Source: Brachycybe producta (taxonomy: Eukaryota > Arthropoda > Diplopoda > Playtdesmida > Andrognathidae). Taken from it: DNA of 64,000 nucleotides. Below are positions 33,358 through 46,300 of the stretch, piece after piece. The position numbers and the translations under genes were made by a program. The notes under the pieces were generated by a model, which saw only the letters and a list, made by a program, of their open reading frames with translations, was not told the DNA's origin and searched no databases. The DNA lies in NCBI GenBank assembly GCA_036925085.1, contig JAUPFP010000054.1:806001-870000 (forward strand). The letters are read 5' to 3'. The stretch's first letter is position 1. Each line of letters starts with the position of its first letter.

Positions 33358-36300
33358 ATGCCTAGTTTTCAATTTAAGACTGAAAAAGAAATTGGTGAGT
33401 TTCTGGTTTTATTTGTGTTTTTTTTTTTTTTTTTTGCAAATTTGCTTCACTTTTTATTTATCGTTGTCTCTGCTCCTTATTTGTGCCTCTTTTTTTGTTA
33501 AATAATAATCTGGTTTTATTGTCTTATCCTTGAAATACCTTTTGCTCGTTGTTTTCGTCTGTTTATCTGTCGTTTGTTTGCTTTTAAAGTCTTTGCATTT
33601 TCTAACTTTTAAAAAAAAGTCTCTAGTTTATGACCTGTAATGAATTTCCTATGTCCCTTGCTAATTTAAGGTAGTTTTAAAGCTGAGAAACATGCAATAA
33701 TATATATTTTAGAAAACTAGAAGAGTAGCTCAATCACTTAATGGTTATTTTATCTTTCAAAATAAGCTTTTTATTATATCAATAAAAACTTATTTTGAAA
33801 GATAAAGTGTGATTAAACTATAAGTGGTCTTAACTACCCTTCTAGTTTCTAAAACATTTAATTCAGTTTCTCTTCAAGAGTGCCTATAGGTTAATCCAGA
33901 GTTTGACGTGTCATTGAGACACGTGGTAAACTTTGTGGTTCAAAAGTTGCTTAAATGGCTGTAAGCAACTAAACGGCAATTTGAAGCTGCTCGCCCACTC
34001 GGCGCGGCGCGGAGTTAAACAGCTCCCAAGTAGTACACACACACAGCTGATAAATTAAATGCATTTAAATAATAAACAGTGTTCTACAGAGCCCCGTGAA
34101 GGACAAACAAACAATATGTCGTCGAATTCAATTTATTCAGTTAATTAATCTGAAAATATTGAGTTAATTAACTTAAATATATAAACTATTGACATTAAAA
34201 TATTGATTTAGTAAATTTCAATTTAAAATATTAATAATTAAAGTCAGTTTTTATTTGGTTCATGATGTCCTTAACTGGATTCCGTATAATTCACCTAAAC
34301 ACATTTAATTGGAATTCATGTGTTTGTGTTCTACAAGGTATTAGGGTGGCACCGCTCTAAAGAAAGTCCGGAACTTCTTAATAGCTGCTCCTCGTCCACT
34401 TGGTCGGTGCTGCGCTGCGCCGCGCCGGGTTACCGGCCTAGTGAGCGGATCAGCTTGAAAGGTCGTGAATTTACCTCAATATCTGTGTAGAACATATTAA
34501 GAAATACACCTTATTTTACTTAAAAGGTGAAAGAAGATGATTTTAAAGAACCCGAAAAAGGTGGCTTAGAAAAATCTACCTTTTTTGAAGTTAATGTTTC
34601 TTTAACGTCCAAATTAGCATAATTCAAAATTGCATAAAATAAAAACGCCTTTGAATATTGCAATAAAACCGCGGTTAATACCTGGCCACAAGAAGAGATT
34701 ACAATGTTAATTATCGTTAAAAATTTAACTTAATGGTATTTAAGGGGGCTAACAAGCGAGACCATGCTTTTTTTTTTAAACATCAAATTTTGTACCGTTT
34801 GTACAAAAATGTATTGACAAAAAAAACTAAGTGGGTTGTTTACAATTTAGTGCTAAAAACGTTTATTTTGAAAGATAACGTTATTGAAACTAATCACTCA
34901 CTATTTTAAGCGCGTTTCAAACTTTTACGATGAACTTTTGATAATATTTTGACATGGATATGGCAAAGCTCCTTGAAGCGCTTTAAAAGCGCTTAGGATC
35001 GAAATATATTGATCATTCTGTTCAATGTAATCAAGAGGCGAACGTAATTAGAATCGATAAAAATTGGCAACGGCGACGGCGTCTCCTTTAAGGCGTTCAC
35101 GAGCGAGCTACTTTTAGTGGTCGAAATCGACTGCAAAAAAGTGGCCACTGGATTGGGAAATGGGCCTGATGTAGTTGACTGAACTGTAAAAAGGGGTTTG
35201 TGTGTGTGTGGTTGGTTTCAGCCACATGCCGACCACTTTTTTTTTGCAGTCCATCTTGACAACTAAAAGTCGCTCGTCTGTGAACGCAACCGTTAAACTC
35301 AACCAGCGTCAGTTTGAAAATCTGGACCGAAATTTGTAGAAGTCTTGAAGTTTCTTGTTCTTTATCGTGGCTTTAGCTATAACTCCTGTTGTTGCCGAAC
35401 TGAAACCGATCGAATCTTCTTCCTCTTTCGGGAAATACGACTGCGAATCGTGGACTGGCGCTTTTGCTCCGGATGAATCTTATTTCGCTTGGTCGTGCGG
35501 TTGTCGTATCGTTGTTCTCGTGCCGTGGAATCCCTTTAAAGCATGCCCGTGAGTGACAATTGATTGGTACATTTTTTGAAACTCATCGGTCGAAACGATT
35601 GTTTTGACCGATCAGTTTAAAAACCGGTATCGATTAACTTGATTTTTGTTTTTTGTTTATTTAATAAAGTCTTTCGATCAATAACAAAGATGACAAAGGG
35701 CGAGTAATCGAAAGAGATGTGGTGACGATCGACTGCGGCCACTTGGTTTGGGCCATGGCGTTTGCTTTCAGTGGTCCCATCAAGGATAAGAATGCGATGG
35801 ACTCGAAGCCGAAACTGTTTCACTCGAAAGGAGATCTGATTCTAGCGACCGGTTTGAGTAATTCTCGTATCCGCATCTGGGACGTTTCTACCGGTTTGAA
35901 GAAAAAACCACTTAAAGAAGCAAACAAAAATGACTAATTTTTGTGCGAATTTGTTCATTTAATCAATTAGGAAATTTAATAATGGAGCTGATGGATCACA
36001 AAGACGTTATTCGAGACCTCGCTTTCGCTCCGGACGGTTCTCTTCGTTTGCTTTCCGCATCTCGAGACATGACTCTTAAGGTTTGGGATCTAAAAGACGA
36101 TGGGAATCTCGTGAAAACGCTTCGAGGTCATCATAAATGGGTTTTTGCTTGCGCTTGGGCTCCGAATGCTCGTCTTTTTGCCAGTGTCGGAAGTGGAAAG
36201 ATGGTAACTGATGCGGAATTCGATCGTCGCGATCGTGAAATTCAAACTTTATTCGATTTTATTTGCAAACTAGGTTCTTGTATGGAACGCCGATACTTAT

Positions 36301-37608
36301 TCAGTCATTCGGAGGCTAGTAGGTCACACGAACGATGTCGTCGCTTGTGATTTCTCTTCGGATAGCGCTCTTTTAGCAACTGCATCTTGGGATACGAGGG
36401 TCATCATTTGGGATCCTTACACTGGAGATTGTCTCAAAGTGTTCGGGTTTGTTGAATTGATTATTTCGCTTTTTTGTTGATTTTTTTTTTGTTGAAGGTT
36501 TTGATAATTTATTTTGTTTTTTAGTCATTTGTTTCCGCCTCCAAGGTTAATTTACGCCGGAAGTGCCAATGGACCTTGGGTCCGAGGTGTTTCATTTTCT
36601 TCCAGTGGCTCATTTTTTGCTTCCATTGCAGATGATGGGTAAGGGTTTTATCAACGGGTGGTTTTTGAACACTTGGTTATTATGAAGGAAGAAAATGAGT
36701 GTTAGAAACTAGACGGGTAGCTGAATCACTTAAGAGGATATTTTCATGTTTGATATCTTACAAAATAAACTTTTTATAATCTAAAATTAAAAAAAAAAAA
36801 CATTGTCAGCTTAAAGTTGGTTCATTTTCAAACTCACAAAAAAAGCTTATTTTGAAAGATATCGAACATGAAATTATCATTAACAAACCTGTCTTTTAGG
36901 TGCAAAATGAAGAGAAACTTGAATGTGTTTTAGAGACTAGAAAGAGGTAGCTCAATCATTTAAGTGTATTTTCATGTTTATGTTTCAAAATAAACTTTTT
37001 ATGGTCAGTTTGAAAATCACCGAACTTGAAGCAGACAATATTTTTTAATATTGTCTATAAAAAGTTTAATTTTGAAAGATAACAACATGAAAATACCATT
37101 AAGTGATTGTACTGCCCTTCTAGTTTCTAAAAGATTTTCAAGTTCCTCTTTATTTTGCACCAGAAAGACGGAATAACCAGAGCGTTTTGAGAGATGTTTA
37201 GTTGCTAGTTATATTTTTCTGTCGGCTTAAAGTTAATTAATGTTCCGTTTGACTCAGGTACGTTCGTTTCTGGGATCTTTACTCCGACGACGATCCCGTT
37301 GAAGTTGCGCCACTTGTGCATTCTCTATGTTGTTGTTATTCTCCTTCCGGACAAACTTTGGCCGTTGGGTCCGTGATCAATTTGCATTCATTCGAGTTAA
37401 CTTATTTTACAATTTTCATTGTTCGTTTAAAAAATAAAACAGGACTCGTAGCGGCGGTGTTGCGTTTTACAAAGCTCCGATGCGTGTTCTGAGTCTGAAG
37501 AGTTTATCTCGATCGGCCGTCTGCAGATCGACGTTTTCTACGTCCGTCAACAAACTAGAGGTTCCGAGGACACTTCACGAGTATCTCAGATACAAGGACT
37601 GGAATTGA
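33358..37608 (+). CDS. WSB1: WD repeat and SOCS box protein (WSB1/WSB2 type)
   Basis: WSB proteins are substrate receptors of Cullin-5 ubiquitin ligases: WD40 repeats bind the target and the SOCS box binds Elongin B/C. Eight exons: 33358-33394, 35377-35548, 35670-35893, 35971-36203, 36274-36446, 36525-36638, 37258-37368 and 37443-37608. The join gives 409 residues (human WSB1 421). The start MPSFQFKTEKEI recalls the human start. Clear repeat blocks are DLAFAPDGSLRLLSASRD, TLKVWDLKDDGNLVKTLRG, HTNDVVACDFSSDSALLATA, HLFPPPRLIYAGSANGPWVR and the SOCS-box end LEVPRTLHEYLRYKDWN. Family A repeats lie in introns 1 and 6. WSB1 fits better than WSB2 by memory, but an ancestral single gene is equally likely. 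Confidence 0.93.
33665..33910. repeat. Family A MITE in WSB intron 1
   Basis: AAAACTAGAAGAGTAGCTCA pairs with CTACCCTTCTAGTTTCTAAA. The loop is short, with AAGCTTTTTATTATATCA joining the arms. Confidence 0.75.
34027..34345. repeat. Family C element (diverged copy) in WSB intron 1
   Basis: It shares ATAATAAACAGTGTTCTACAG, the ACAAACAAACAATATGTCGT block and CTGGATTCCGTATAATTCAC with the other family C copies at 44.8, 45.1, 49.3, 53.5 and 54.1 kb. Confidence 0.75.
35093..35287. repeat. Family F element in WSB intron 1
   Basis: Ends GCGTTCACGAGCGAGCTACT and AAAAGTCGCTCGTCTGTGAACGC are imperfect inverses. Inner GGTCGAAATCGACTGCAAAAA also pairs with TTTTTGCAGTCCATCTTGAC. It ends about 90 bp before exon 2. 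Confidence 0.75.
36660..37200. repeat. Two family A MITEs in WSB intron 6
   Basis: Left arms at about 36703 (GAAACTAGACGGGTAGCTGA) and about 36937 (GAGACTAGAAAGAGGTAGCT). The right arm of the second is at about 37120 (CCCTTCTAGTTTCTAAAAGA). They fill nearly the whole 619-bp intron. Confidence 0.75.
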
Positions 37609-38127
37609 TAAATGCCAAACGTAAGCCAACTCAACTTGCCAATCGAAATATCGGTTCTTCCGTTGGTTTCTCGGTCGAGAGACAGCTTAAGTGAAGGTAA
37701 ACAAATGTTTCCACTCGTAACTAACCGTTACGAAAGACTTTTTTTTCATCGTGTCTGTGATAAATTACGCTTCTTCTTTTTCCGATCCGATCCGATCGTT
37801 GTTTTGTTTTCGGGGTTTGTGATTGTCGCTCTTAAGTTGATAAGTTTCTCTTTGAATCTTTATTTATTGTTTATGATTCGTTATGTTCTGGATACAAAAT
37901 CGGCGTCGTGTATTGATGAGTTTATTTTCCTATCGTTTTTGTTGATGCCGAAGATGTCGGCATCGGTTTTTCCTCCCTTTGTTCGGTTGTACTTAATTTG
38001 TCTGTATTTTTTTTAAAAAACAAATATTTATTTATGGTTTTTGTATAAAATCGAATTTTTCAAATTCACAAGAACTTGCTGTGTAGAACGTAGTCTCTGT
38101 TGAATAGTTAACACCTTATGGATAGGT

Positions 38128-38237
38128 TTCGTCGTAATGTCTTTAAACGGCGTTGAAAAATGTTACTGAAAATTAGTGACCCACGTCACTAATTTTCTGT
38201 AACATTTTTCAACGCCGTTTAAAGACATTACGACGAA
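38128..38237. repeat. Near-perfect 53-bp-stem palindrome, 4-nt loop
   Basis: The arms at 38128-38180 and 38185-38237 are reverse complements with one mismatch (T at 38167). The loop is CCAC. It is unrelated to families A to G and is GC-richer than its surroundings. Confidence 0.85.
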
Positions 38238-39479
38238 GGAGGACGAGGACATTATGAGGTTGCATAAAGGTAAGCGTGTAAAAAATGGAAACACACCCAA
38301 AGTGCATTTTCTAGTTTTGACTGCAGTTAGCTATAACCTTAATTAGGGAACTAGTTATTTTGTTAGAATGGAAACGAGCTACTTAACCAGAGAATTAAGC
38401 TCTTTACACACGGACCACTTTTTGAAGGCAGGATGTTGCCAACGCCGGTTGGAATGTGGTCCATGCGGAGGTCCGAAGTGGTCTGTTTTGGCGACAACCC
38501 GACATAATTTTACAGTCGAAAAGTGGTTCGTGTGCTAAGGGCCACATACAGACATGACCAGAGCTAAAGACACATAAACATGACCAGAGTTTGATAACTA
38601 AAGCCAAAAAATTTGCATAAAATGAGCAAAATTCAAAGCAACAGATTCTAACTACTTTTGTTTACTTATATAACACTGTTGTGTTATATTAATTAAAACA
38701 AACAATTAAAGATGCATAAAACGGTATATTTTTTATGGAAAATTTGCATAAAAATTCCGTAATTGTACTTCTTTAATGAATTCATTTTGAATTAAACTAT
38801 TGTGCTTCACATATTTTAATTAATTGCGCATAAAATGTACAGATCTTCTAACATATTGTGCATTTGAATATATTTTCTATTAACGCACAATTTCTAGAAA
38901 AAAAAAGGCACATTTTCGAATATTTGGTTAAAAGCTTTGACTTTACTGTTAAAATATTGAAACATAAACTAATAATGTTGACATAGTTTTTATTTTAAAT
39001 ATTTTTTTACAGAAATTTTGAATTTTCTTTAGCCATAATTTCTATAAGAAATAATAAAATAGTTGAAATTGAAAAAGCTTATGTGTGACGTCATACAAAC
39101 TTCATAAAATATTGCTAAATAGAGCAACCCATCGAAAAGACTTGGATTTAGAGGCTAGAAGCGGTTAAATCCTATTATATTGGTGAGATAACAAATTGAG
39201 AATTATAATTTAGCTTTAAGAATTTTAATTAAATTATAAGCGTAATCTATAAATTTATTGAAGAACAAAAGATGCAAAAAAATTTTTTTTAATAAATATA
39301 AATAAGAAAATTTGAACACGGAATTATTTTCTCGTAAATATGAAACCCCTTTTAAGTTAATTTTCCAATCAGGAAATTTCTTCCGAGTAAATTCTTTTCG
39401 GAAAGGAAATTCCATCCGAAAATGATGTAAGTTGAAAAATATGACTATATGCAGGAAGGAACGAAGGATTACCTTTTTT

Positions 39480-39930
39480 TTTTAAGAAACACATTCAAAC
39501 TTTTGTTTTAAGAAACTAGAATAGTAAACAAGTTAAAATATTTTTCATGAAAATTTCTTTTAGGTTTTTATTTTAAGTTTTACCTAAAATAATTTATGAT
39601 TAAGATTGGTTTATGAACGGCTGTTTTTGGAACTCTTGATTGTGTTCTATCTTTCAGAAGCCTAAGTTAAGAGAAACTAGAGGTGTAGTTCAAACACTTA
39701 ACTTTAAGGGCATTTTCTTGTTGGTATCTTTCAAAATACGGTTTATATAAACAAAAATTAAAAAAATATCGCTTATTTAAAACGATTATCAACATGAAAA
39801 TACCTTTTAAGTGATTGAGCTACCCTTCTAGTTTCTAAAACACTTTCCAAGTTTATCCTCATTTTGCACCTGAATGAAAGAAAAATCATATTTCAAGGGG
39901 TGGTCACAAGTTTAAAACCCAATTTAAGGC
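39480..39930. repeat. Family A MITE, possibly two nested copies
   Basis: GTTTTAAGAAACTAGAATAG at about 39501 and GAGAAACTAGAGGTGTAGTT at about 39672 are two left arms. One clear right arm is at about 39820 (TACCCTTCTAGTTTCTAAAA). One copy probably inserted next to or into the other. Confidence 0.65.
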
Positions 39931-40359
39931 AAGAAATCTGTTTATTAGATCTAAAATACTTGTTTAGAGGCTAGAGTTTGCTTAAACTTTAGCCTCTAAA
40001 AAGTCTGTTTTGTTAAAAATAAAGCTTAATTGTGTTCACATTATTTATGATTCGTAAATTTCAAGATTGTATTTCTTTTTTGTTAAAATTCAAACTGTCA
40101 TAAGTTTAATTTTAAAAGATATCAAATACATGAGAAGCTTTTACTTTTCTAGTTTTTAAAACACGTTGAATTTCTTCTTTTGTTGTTTGCAAAAAAAACA
40201 AAGGTGTTTTTTTACACTCGTTATGTGTTTTTAGTTGGACAATGGAAAGTGCCAAAGATGCGGTGGCATTTGACCCCCAGGTGGTAAGCTCTTCCACAGA
40301 GTTCCCTATTATAGTCTGAGGTAGGCCTAGATGTAGCCTCTTCTTCCCTTTCAAAATCA

Positions 40360-43300
40360 TCATTCATTGTCGTTGTCTTTCAGTATTCCAAGATTCCGTC
40401 CAATTTGTTTGCACTTTGCGGTCACTTCCTCCTGAACTAAATTGAAGGACATTGCGATGATGGCCAATCCGAGAATGAGATAAAAGCAACATATAATCAA
40501 TTTGGCCTGTCCACTTTCAGATTTGGCATCCAGAAGTGAAGTTCCCGGAACGAGATCACCAAAACCAATGGTGCTCAATGTTATGAAACAGAAATAGGCT
40601 CCATTTAGGAAGGTCCATTCTTCCCAGGTTGAAAAAATAGTGGCTCCCACGCAGATATAAAAGGAAACGAATCCCAATACCATTGAAATTGGTACTCTTT
40701 CTTGTCTCGTACCATTACCATTACCGATCCCGTTAAGATTATTCCCTCTTCCATCTCGTATCCTTTCCATGTTAACACTTTCAACTTGGACACTATCAAA
40801 ATGAATAGGTCCGTGTGCAGTAGTGGTCAAGTGGTGAGTGGTCGCTGTGGGTGGTTGTAGGAGTGCGGTTGTGGCCGAAATGGGAGGAGAATGGTCTTTG
40901 GTCAGTAGTGGACTTTGTGGCAGAAGGACCAATTTGGTGGTCGATTTTGTTTCGGACCCTTCGGCAATGATGTCAATGGATGCAATTGGAGCCTTACGAA
41001 GTGGACCTGGTGATGAGGAATGCGGCCCCGCAGTGACCACAGATGCCGGTTTGACGTGTGTGTGGGCCACATACTTGACGGCTCCGTCGCACTGTTGAAT
41101 TGCTTTGGCAGGTGTCAGATACTTTCGTTTGTCGCGACACAAGACACAACACAGGTTTGAATAGGCGAATTTAAAGGCGTGAGCCAATAGGTCACCTATG
41201 TTGGTCAAGCAAAGTAACATTAGGGGAATTCCGAACAATGCATAGAAAATGGTGACCACTTTTCCAGAGGCTGTTTTTGGTGCTATGTTGCCATATCCTA
41301 AGAAACAAATAGAAGAAAAAAAAAACACCATGAACCAGATTGACCATCGGTCAAGTGTTCAATACTAGGCCTATATAATGATGCAACAAGTTGCTTTGTA
41401 TTGGTTAGAAGACAGGCATTTAGAAATCGGGAAGAACTTCAGTTGGCTCCGCCCTTTTTATGTCGACGAATTGGTTTGTTGTGTGGTTTGACGTTGAAAA
41501 GGGCGGAGCATGTGACGTCAGACTACATAACCAACCAATTGGAAGTTGTTTTCGTCATAACAAGGGCGGAGCCAACTGAAGTTCTTCCCGATTTTTAAAT
41601 GCCTGTGGTTAGAAGCTGTTAAAAACTAGACTAGTAACTGAATGACTTGAAAGTTCTATCATGATGATGTTATTATTGATATATTTTAAAATAAACTTTT
41701 ATTGCAATTTTTAAATGAAAAATGGGAACGTTTTTTCGACCAAATTAAGTGAATAGTTTTCAAACTGCCATAAAATAATTATGATTAGTTAGAAACAATT
41801 ATTATAAAATTTAAAGTCTGTTAGAAACTAGAATACTAATTTACTAAATGAAGAAAACTTAACGATTTTTAATGAATAAAATAAGTATCTTTCAAAATAA
41901 ACTTTTTATCGCAGTTTGAGAACCTAACCGAACCTTGAAAGTGAAAAAAAAAAATTTTTTTAAATTGTTATAAAAGTTTTATATTTAATTTCTTGAAGTT
42001 GCTTCTTGAAATAAAGTAATAACCAAAGTTGAGCAACTAACTAGTTGCTTACTTTTGATTGCATTTTTATTGTTTCTTGATTGGTTGATTGTCCTCCCCC
42101 CCCCCCCTCTTTTTGCAAACCCATTAAATTTAATGGTTAATATTAAGATGGAAGAATAAGATGAAAAATATTGATAAAAATGAGGCTAATAAATGTGAAG
42201 TGACCAAAGCAATGTTATTTTTAGTAGGTCAGTGGGGGGAAAAAACGTCTTGTGGGCATTCAGATGTTGCATCTTGTGGGCATTCAATGTTAAATTGTAA
42301 CCAGAAATGAGCTTTTTTTTCTTTAGATATAATAAAAATGGATTTCGGAAGTAATAAAAAAAAGCCCCAGAAAAAAATCATTGCAAGAAATTGCATGCAA
42401 ATAAAAAGAATATTAGGTCCAAATTGAGTTCCAAAAAAAAAAAATAACCTTGAAATTTGAAGTACCCCTTCAAACATCCTAATTTTGAATACTTTTCAAG
42501 TGTAACTTCAAGTGACAAGGGTTTTCCGATTGAATACTTAGGTGAACATTCAAGAATGACACTTTTAGCACTTGATTTTCAAATTGTTTTTTTACGGAAA
42601 GAAATGATACGTCGATGTTTAAACCTTGTTTAGAGGGTTCAAGTGTCAAAGTTTCTTTTTTAGAATTTACTTCTAAAACAGTTTAACTTTTTTTTGTTTA
42701 ATTTTGAACGTTGCCATAGCAACAAAATGTGAAGTTTTATTAATTATTATTAATTAAATAACTTTGCAAATACTCAGTACAGACAGTTATCACTTGATTA
42801 AAAGGAAGGGGGAGGAGGGAATATATATATTGCATGTTGCGTGAAATAATTTCGCATCAGAGGGAATGAAAATAAAAAAAAAACTAGAAAAAAAGTTGCG
42901 TGCTAGAAATGCCTTTTATAATATATTATTTGGTGTTTGCAGTGATTGCCTTCTTTCGGGAGGAGGAGGGGTGGCCCTATTTCTCATTCTATTTGTCGAT
43001 TGTAATATTGCGAGGGGAACCTTGATATTTTTTTTAAAAAAAAATGTAATTTGTGAGTCTTTTCTTAGTCATATCTCCTTGGTCTTGACCTATACAATAG
43101 ACACAGACAATAGACTCGTGTTGTCAAGTGGAATGGAAAAGTACGTGGTGGTAAATATTTTTGCAATTCATTTGGTGTTAAATCAACCAGTGAGAAAACG
43201 GCGAATAAATTTGTTCTCTTCTTTGTTTTTATCTCCAGCTGATCGTCGTCATTTTATTTTGGAATGTGAGATAGAAATTACTGTTTGTCTGGTAACTGTG

Positions 43301-46300
43301 GCGTCAACATTGAAATTGAGTAAAAAAAAAATGAAAAGAAAATCTACTTTTTAAAGTATGTTTTTAGACATTTCAAGAGAGAGGGTGATGTAAAAATGAC
43401 TTGAATGAAAAAGAGGGGAATTTCGAGTAAAGTGAAGATTTTGAATAAACACACAAGAGAGAGAGAGGGTGGACGAAATTTGGTCAAAAAATAATCAAAA
43501 TTTGTGTTTAAATGCCCTGAAAAGATCTCCTTAGATCATCATCTGGTCTGGGATGTCTCAAAAAAACATCCTAAAACTGGAAAGATAGGAACATCTTTCG
43601 ATTCTGGCTTTCAGGTGCAAAATAAAGAAAAAAACTTGAATGTCTTTTAGAAACTAGAAGGGTAGCTCTCAATCACTTACGGCTATTTTCATGTTTTTGA
43701 TATCTTTCAAAATAAAAAATTAATGAGAAAAATTGGAAAATATTGTTAGGTTTAATTGGGTCATTTTGGATCTGACATAAAAAGTTTATTTTGAACGATA
43801 TCAAACATGAAAATAGGCTCTTACGTGATTGAGCTACAATTCTAGTTTCTAAAACGCATTCAAGTTGTTTTCATTATTTTGCATTTTGAAAGCCAGAATA
43901 ATCAGAGTTTGCGAAGCCCCGTTTACACTTAAATTTTTTTTCAAAATTCTAAAATGAAAAAATGAGACCTTTTTTTTTCAAAAAAAAAATGGCCGAAAAA
44001 AAATGAACTGCTTTAAAATATCGTAAAAATGTGTCAGGAATGACTCGACTGTTCCTGAGAGTCACAAAAAGCTTCAAAAAGTACAAAGATTTAAACATTT
44101 TTAAAATCCGAAAAAATTGTGGAAAAATTAAAAACTTATGTTTTTTTTCTAAAAAAAAATCGACTAAAAAATGAAATGCTCTTTTTAGAGCATTCTTAAA
44201 TGGCTCAGGAGGGGCTTAATTGGCCCCAGAAGTATGAAAAAAAGCTTCATAAAAATACAAAGATTCAAGAATTTCGAAAATTCTGATTTTTCTGTGTGTT
44301 TTATTTGTTCTTTGTAAGTTTGTGTGTTTTTTTTTGTAGATTTTCACGGAGAAGAAGAATTTATTTGGCACTTAGTTTCAAGATGACTTGTTTCCTTTTC
44401 GTTCCTTTCAAGCGAATTTGATTTATGATAAAGTTGAGTGTCATATAAAAAAGGGTGTTACACAGTGACTGTCATTAGGAGAAAATAAAACTTAACAAAA
44501 AAAAAGCAATTTGCTAAGAAAACGCTGAAACACGTACACGACTTACACGAAAACACACGGAAACACCGTACGCTAACAAGCACACACGACACACGAAATT
44601 TCAGGAACAGAATTAAGAGAATCTAGAAAGTGTTTTAGAAACTAGAAGGGTAGTTGCTCAATCACGTTCATGTTGATATTTTTCATATTAAACATTTTAT
44701 AGACAATTAAAAAAGTATCGTCCTGTTTAATGTTTGAGGTAATTTTTAAACTCAAAAAGTTTTTATTTTGAAAGATATCAACATGAAAATACTAGTTATA
44801 CCTTATACACACACACATGAGTTAAGTGAATTGAAATTAAATGTGTTTATAGGTGAATTATACGGAATCCAGTTAAGGACATATGAACCAAATAAAAATT
44901 GACTTTAATTATTAATATTTTAAATTGAAATAGTAAATCAATATTTTGTCAATGGTTTATATATTTAAGTATTGATTTCATTATTTTCAGATTATTAACT
45001 GAATTAAATTGAATTCGACATATTGTTTGTTTGTCTTTCATGGGGCTCCGTAGAACACGTTTATTATTTAAATGCATTTAAATTATTAGGTGTGTGTACT
45101 AGGTATTACAGACCGGGTATATTTTATACCTAGTACACACACCTGATAATTTAAATGCATTTAAATAATAAACGTGTTCTACAGAGCCCTCTGTGAAGGG
45201 CAAACAAACAATATGTCGTCCAATTCAATTTATTCAGTTAGTATAATCTGAAAATATTGAGTTAATACTTAAATATCTAAACTATTGACAAAATATTGAT
45301 TTAGTATTTCAATTTAAAATATTAATAATTAAAAGTCAGTTTTTATTTGGGGTTTATGTGTCCTTAACTGGATTCCGTATAATTCACCTATAAACACATT
45401 TAATTTGAATTCATTTAACTCATGTGTGTGTACAAGGTATTATCTACAATTGAGCTAAAATACATTCAAGTTAAATATGTTTTATTGATTTATACGGAGT
45501 CCAGTTAAGGACGTGACAAAACAGAATAAAATTGACGTTATTAAAAAATCTGAACAAATTGAAATATTAAATTAATATTTAATTGCACGAACCCCTTTTT
45601 TAAGTAATTAGTATTTTAAATGCACTTAAAAATACCACCTTAAAATTGGTAAAAATTTAATTGAAAGAGTTTGAATTAAAGAAAGAAAGGTTACAATAAA
45701 TAATAATCGGTTTTTGATCGATCACCTACATATTTGACCTAAAACGATACATTGCATTTTACGTCAAATAATGATGGTGTTATTTTTTTTTCTTCGTCTC
45801 ACCTGACGCCATAACAAAGAAGAATGAAAAAAGTAACATTAAAAACAACAAAAAGATATCATTAATGTTTCTCTTTCCCTCCGACGACCTTAACTTAACG
45901 TGTAATTTATTGGTTGCAAACAATTTCGACCCCAATTTGTGATTCTGACAAAAAAAAGCAAACTTTTTCAGGCCATTGAACAAACGTTTATTGATACCAT
46001 TATTATTAGGGTTCGGATTTTTATGCAATATCAAGTAAATGTTTCTCAATTTATGGCTTCAAAGGGCCAATTGTGAAGTAATCATCATTATAGTGCAACT
46101 GCAATTAGACTTTTTCTAATAATAATAGAAAGGTTGGTTGGAGGCTAGAAGTCTGGTTACTATCAGTTTTCAATTTCTAGCCTTTAACCAGTGGTTTTGG
46201 TTTAAAAACATTAAATTGTTGGTTGATCTAAACTGGATTGTTATTCCACAATTGGCCTTTGAGCCACAGATTGAGGAAACACTTTTCTTGATATTGCATA

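Larger units (their letters stand above)
37609..40359. other. Spacer between converging WSB and the potassium channel
   Basis: This contains the WSB 3' untranslated region, a 53-bp-stem palindrome at 38128-38237, AT-rich sequence at about 38600-39300, a family A repeat at 39480-39930 and a GAGGCTAGA hairpin at 39965-40005. A 134-codon open frame begins 4 nt after the WSB stop but resembles nothing known. No gene is supported. Confidence 0.55.

Noticed and set aside
37612-38016. 134-codon open frame starting 4 nt after the WSB stop
   Set aside because: Lies in the expected 3' untranslated region; hydrophobic and poly-Phe stretches, no known similarity. Ribosome profiling could revive it.
41401-41598. 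Open frames of similar sequence at 41.4, 60.5 and 61.7 kb
   Set aside because: They are translations of family B palindromes, not a protein family.
42866-43354. 162-codon plus-strand open frame in the K2P intron
   Set aside because: Low-complexity, poly-Lys and hydrophobic runs, no recognisable domain or codon pattern, and homopolymers that would shift frame; probably chance.
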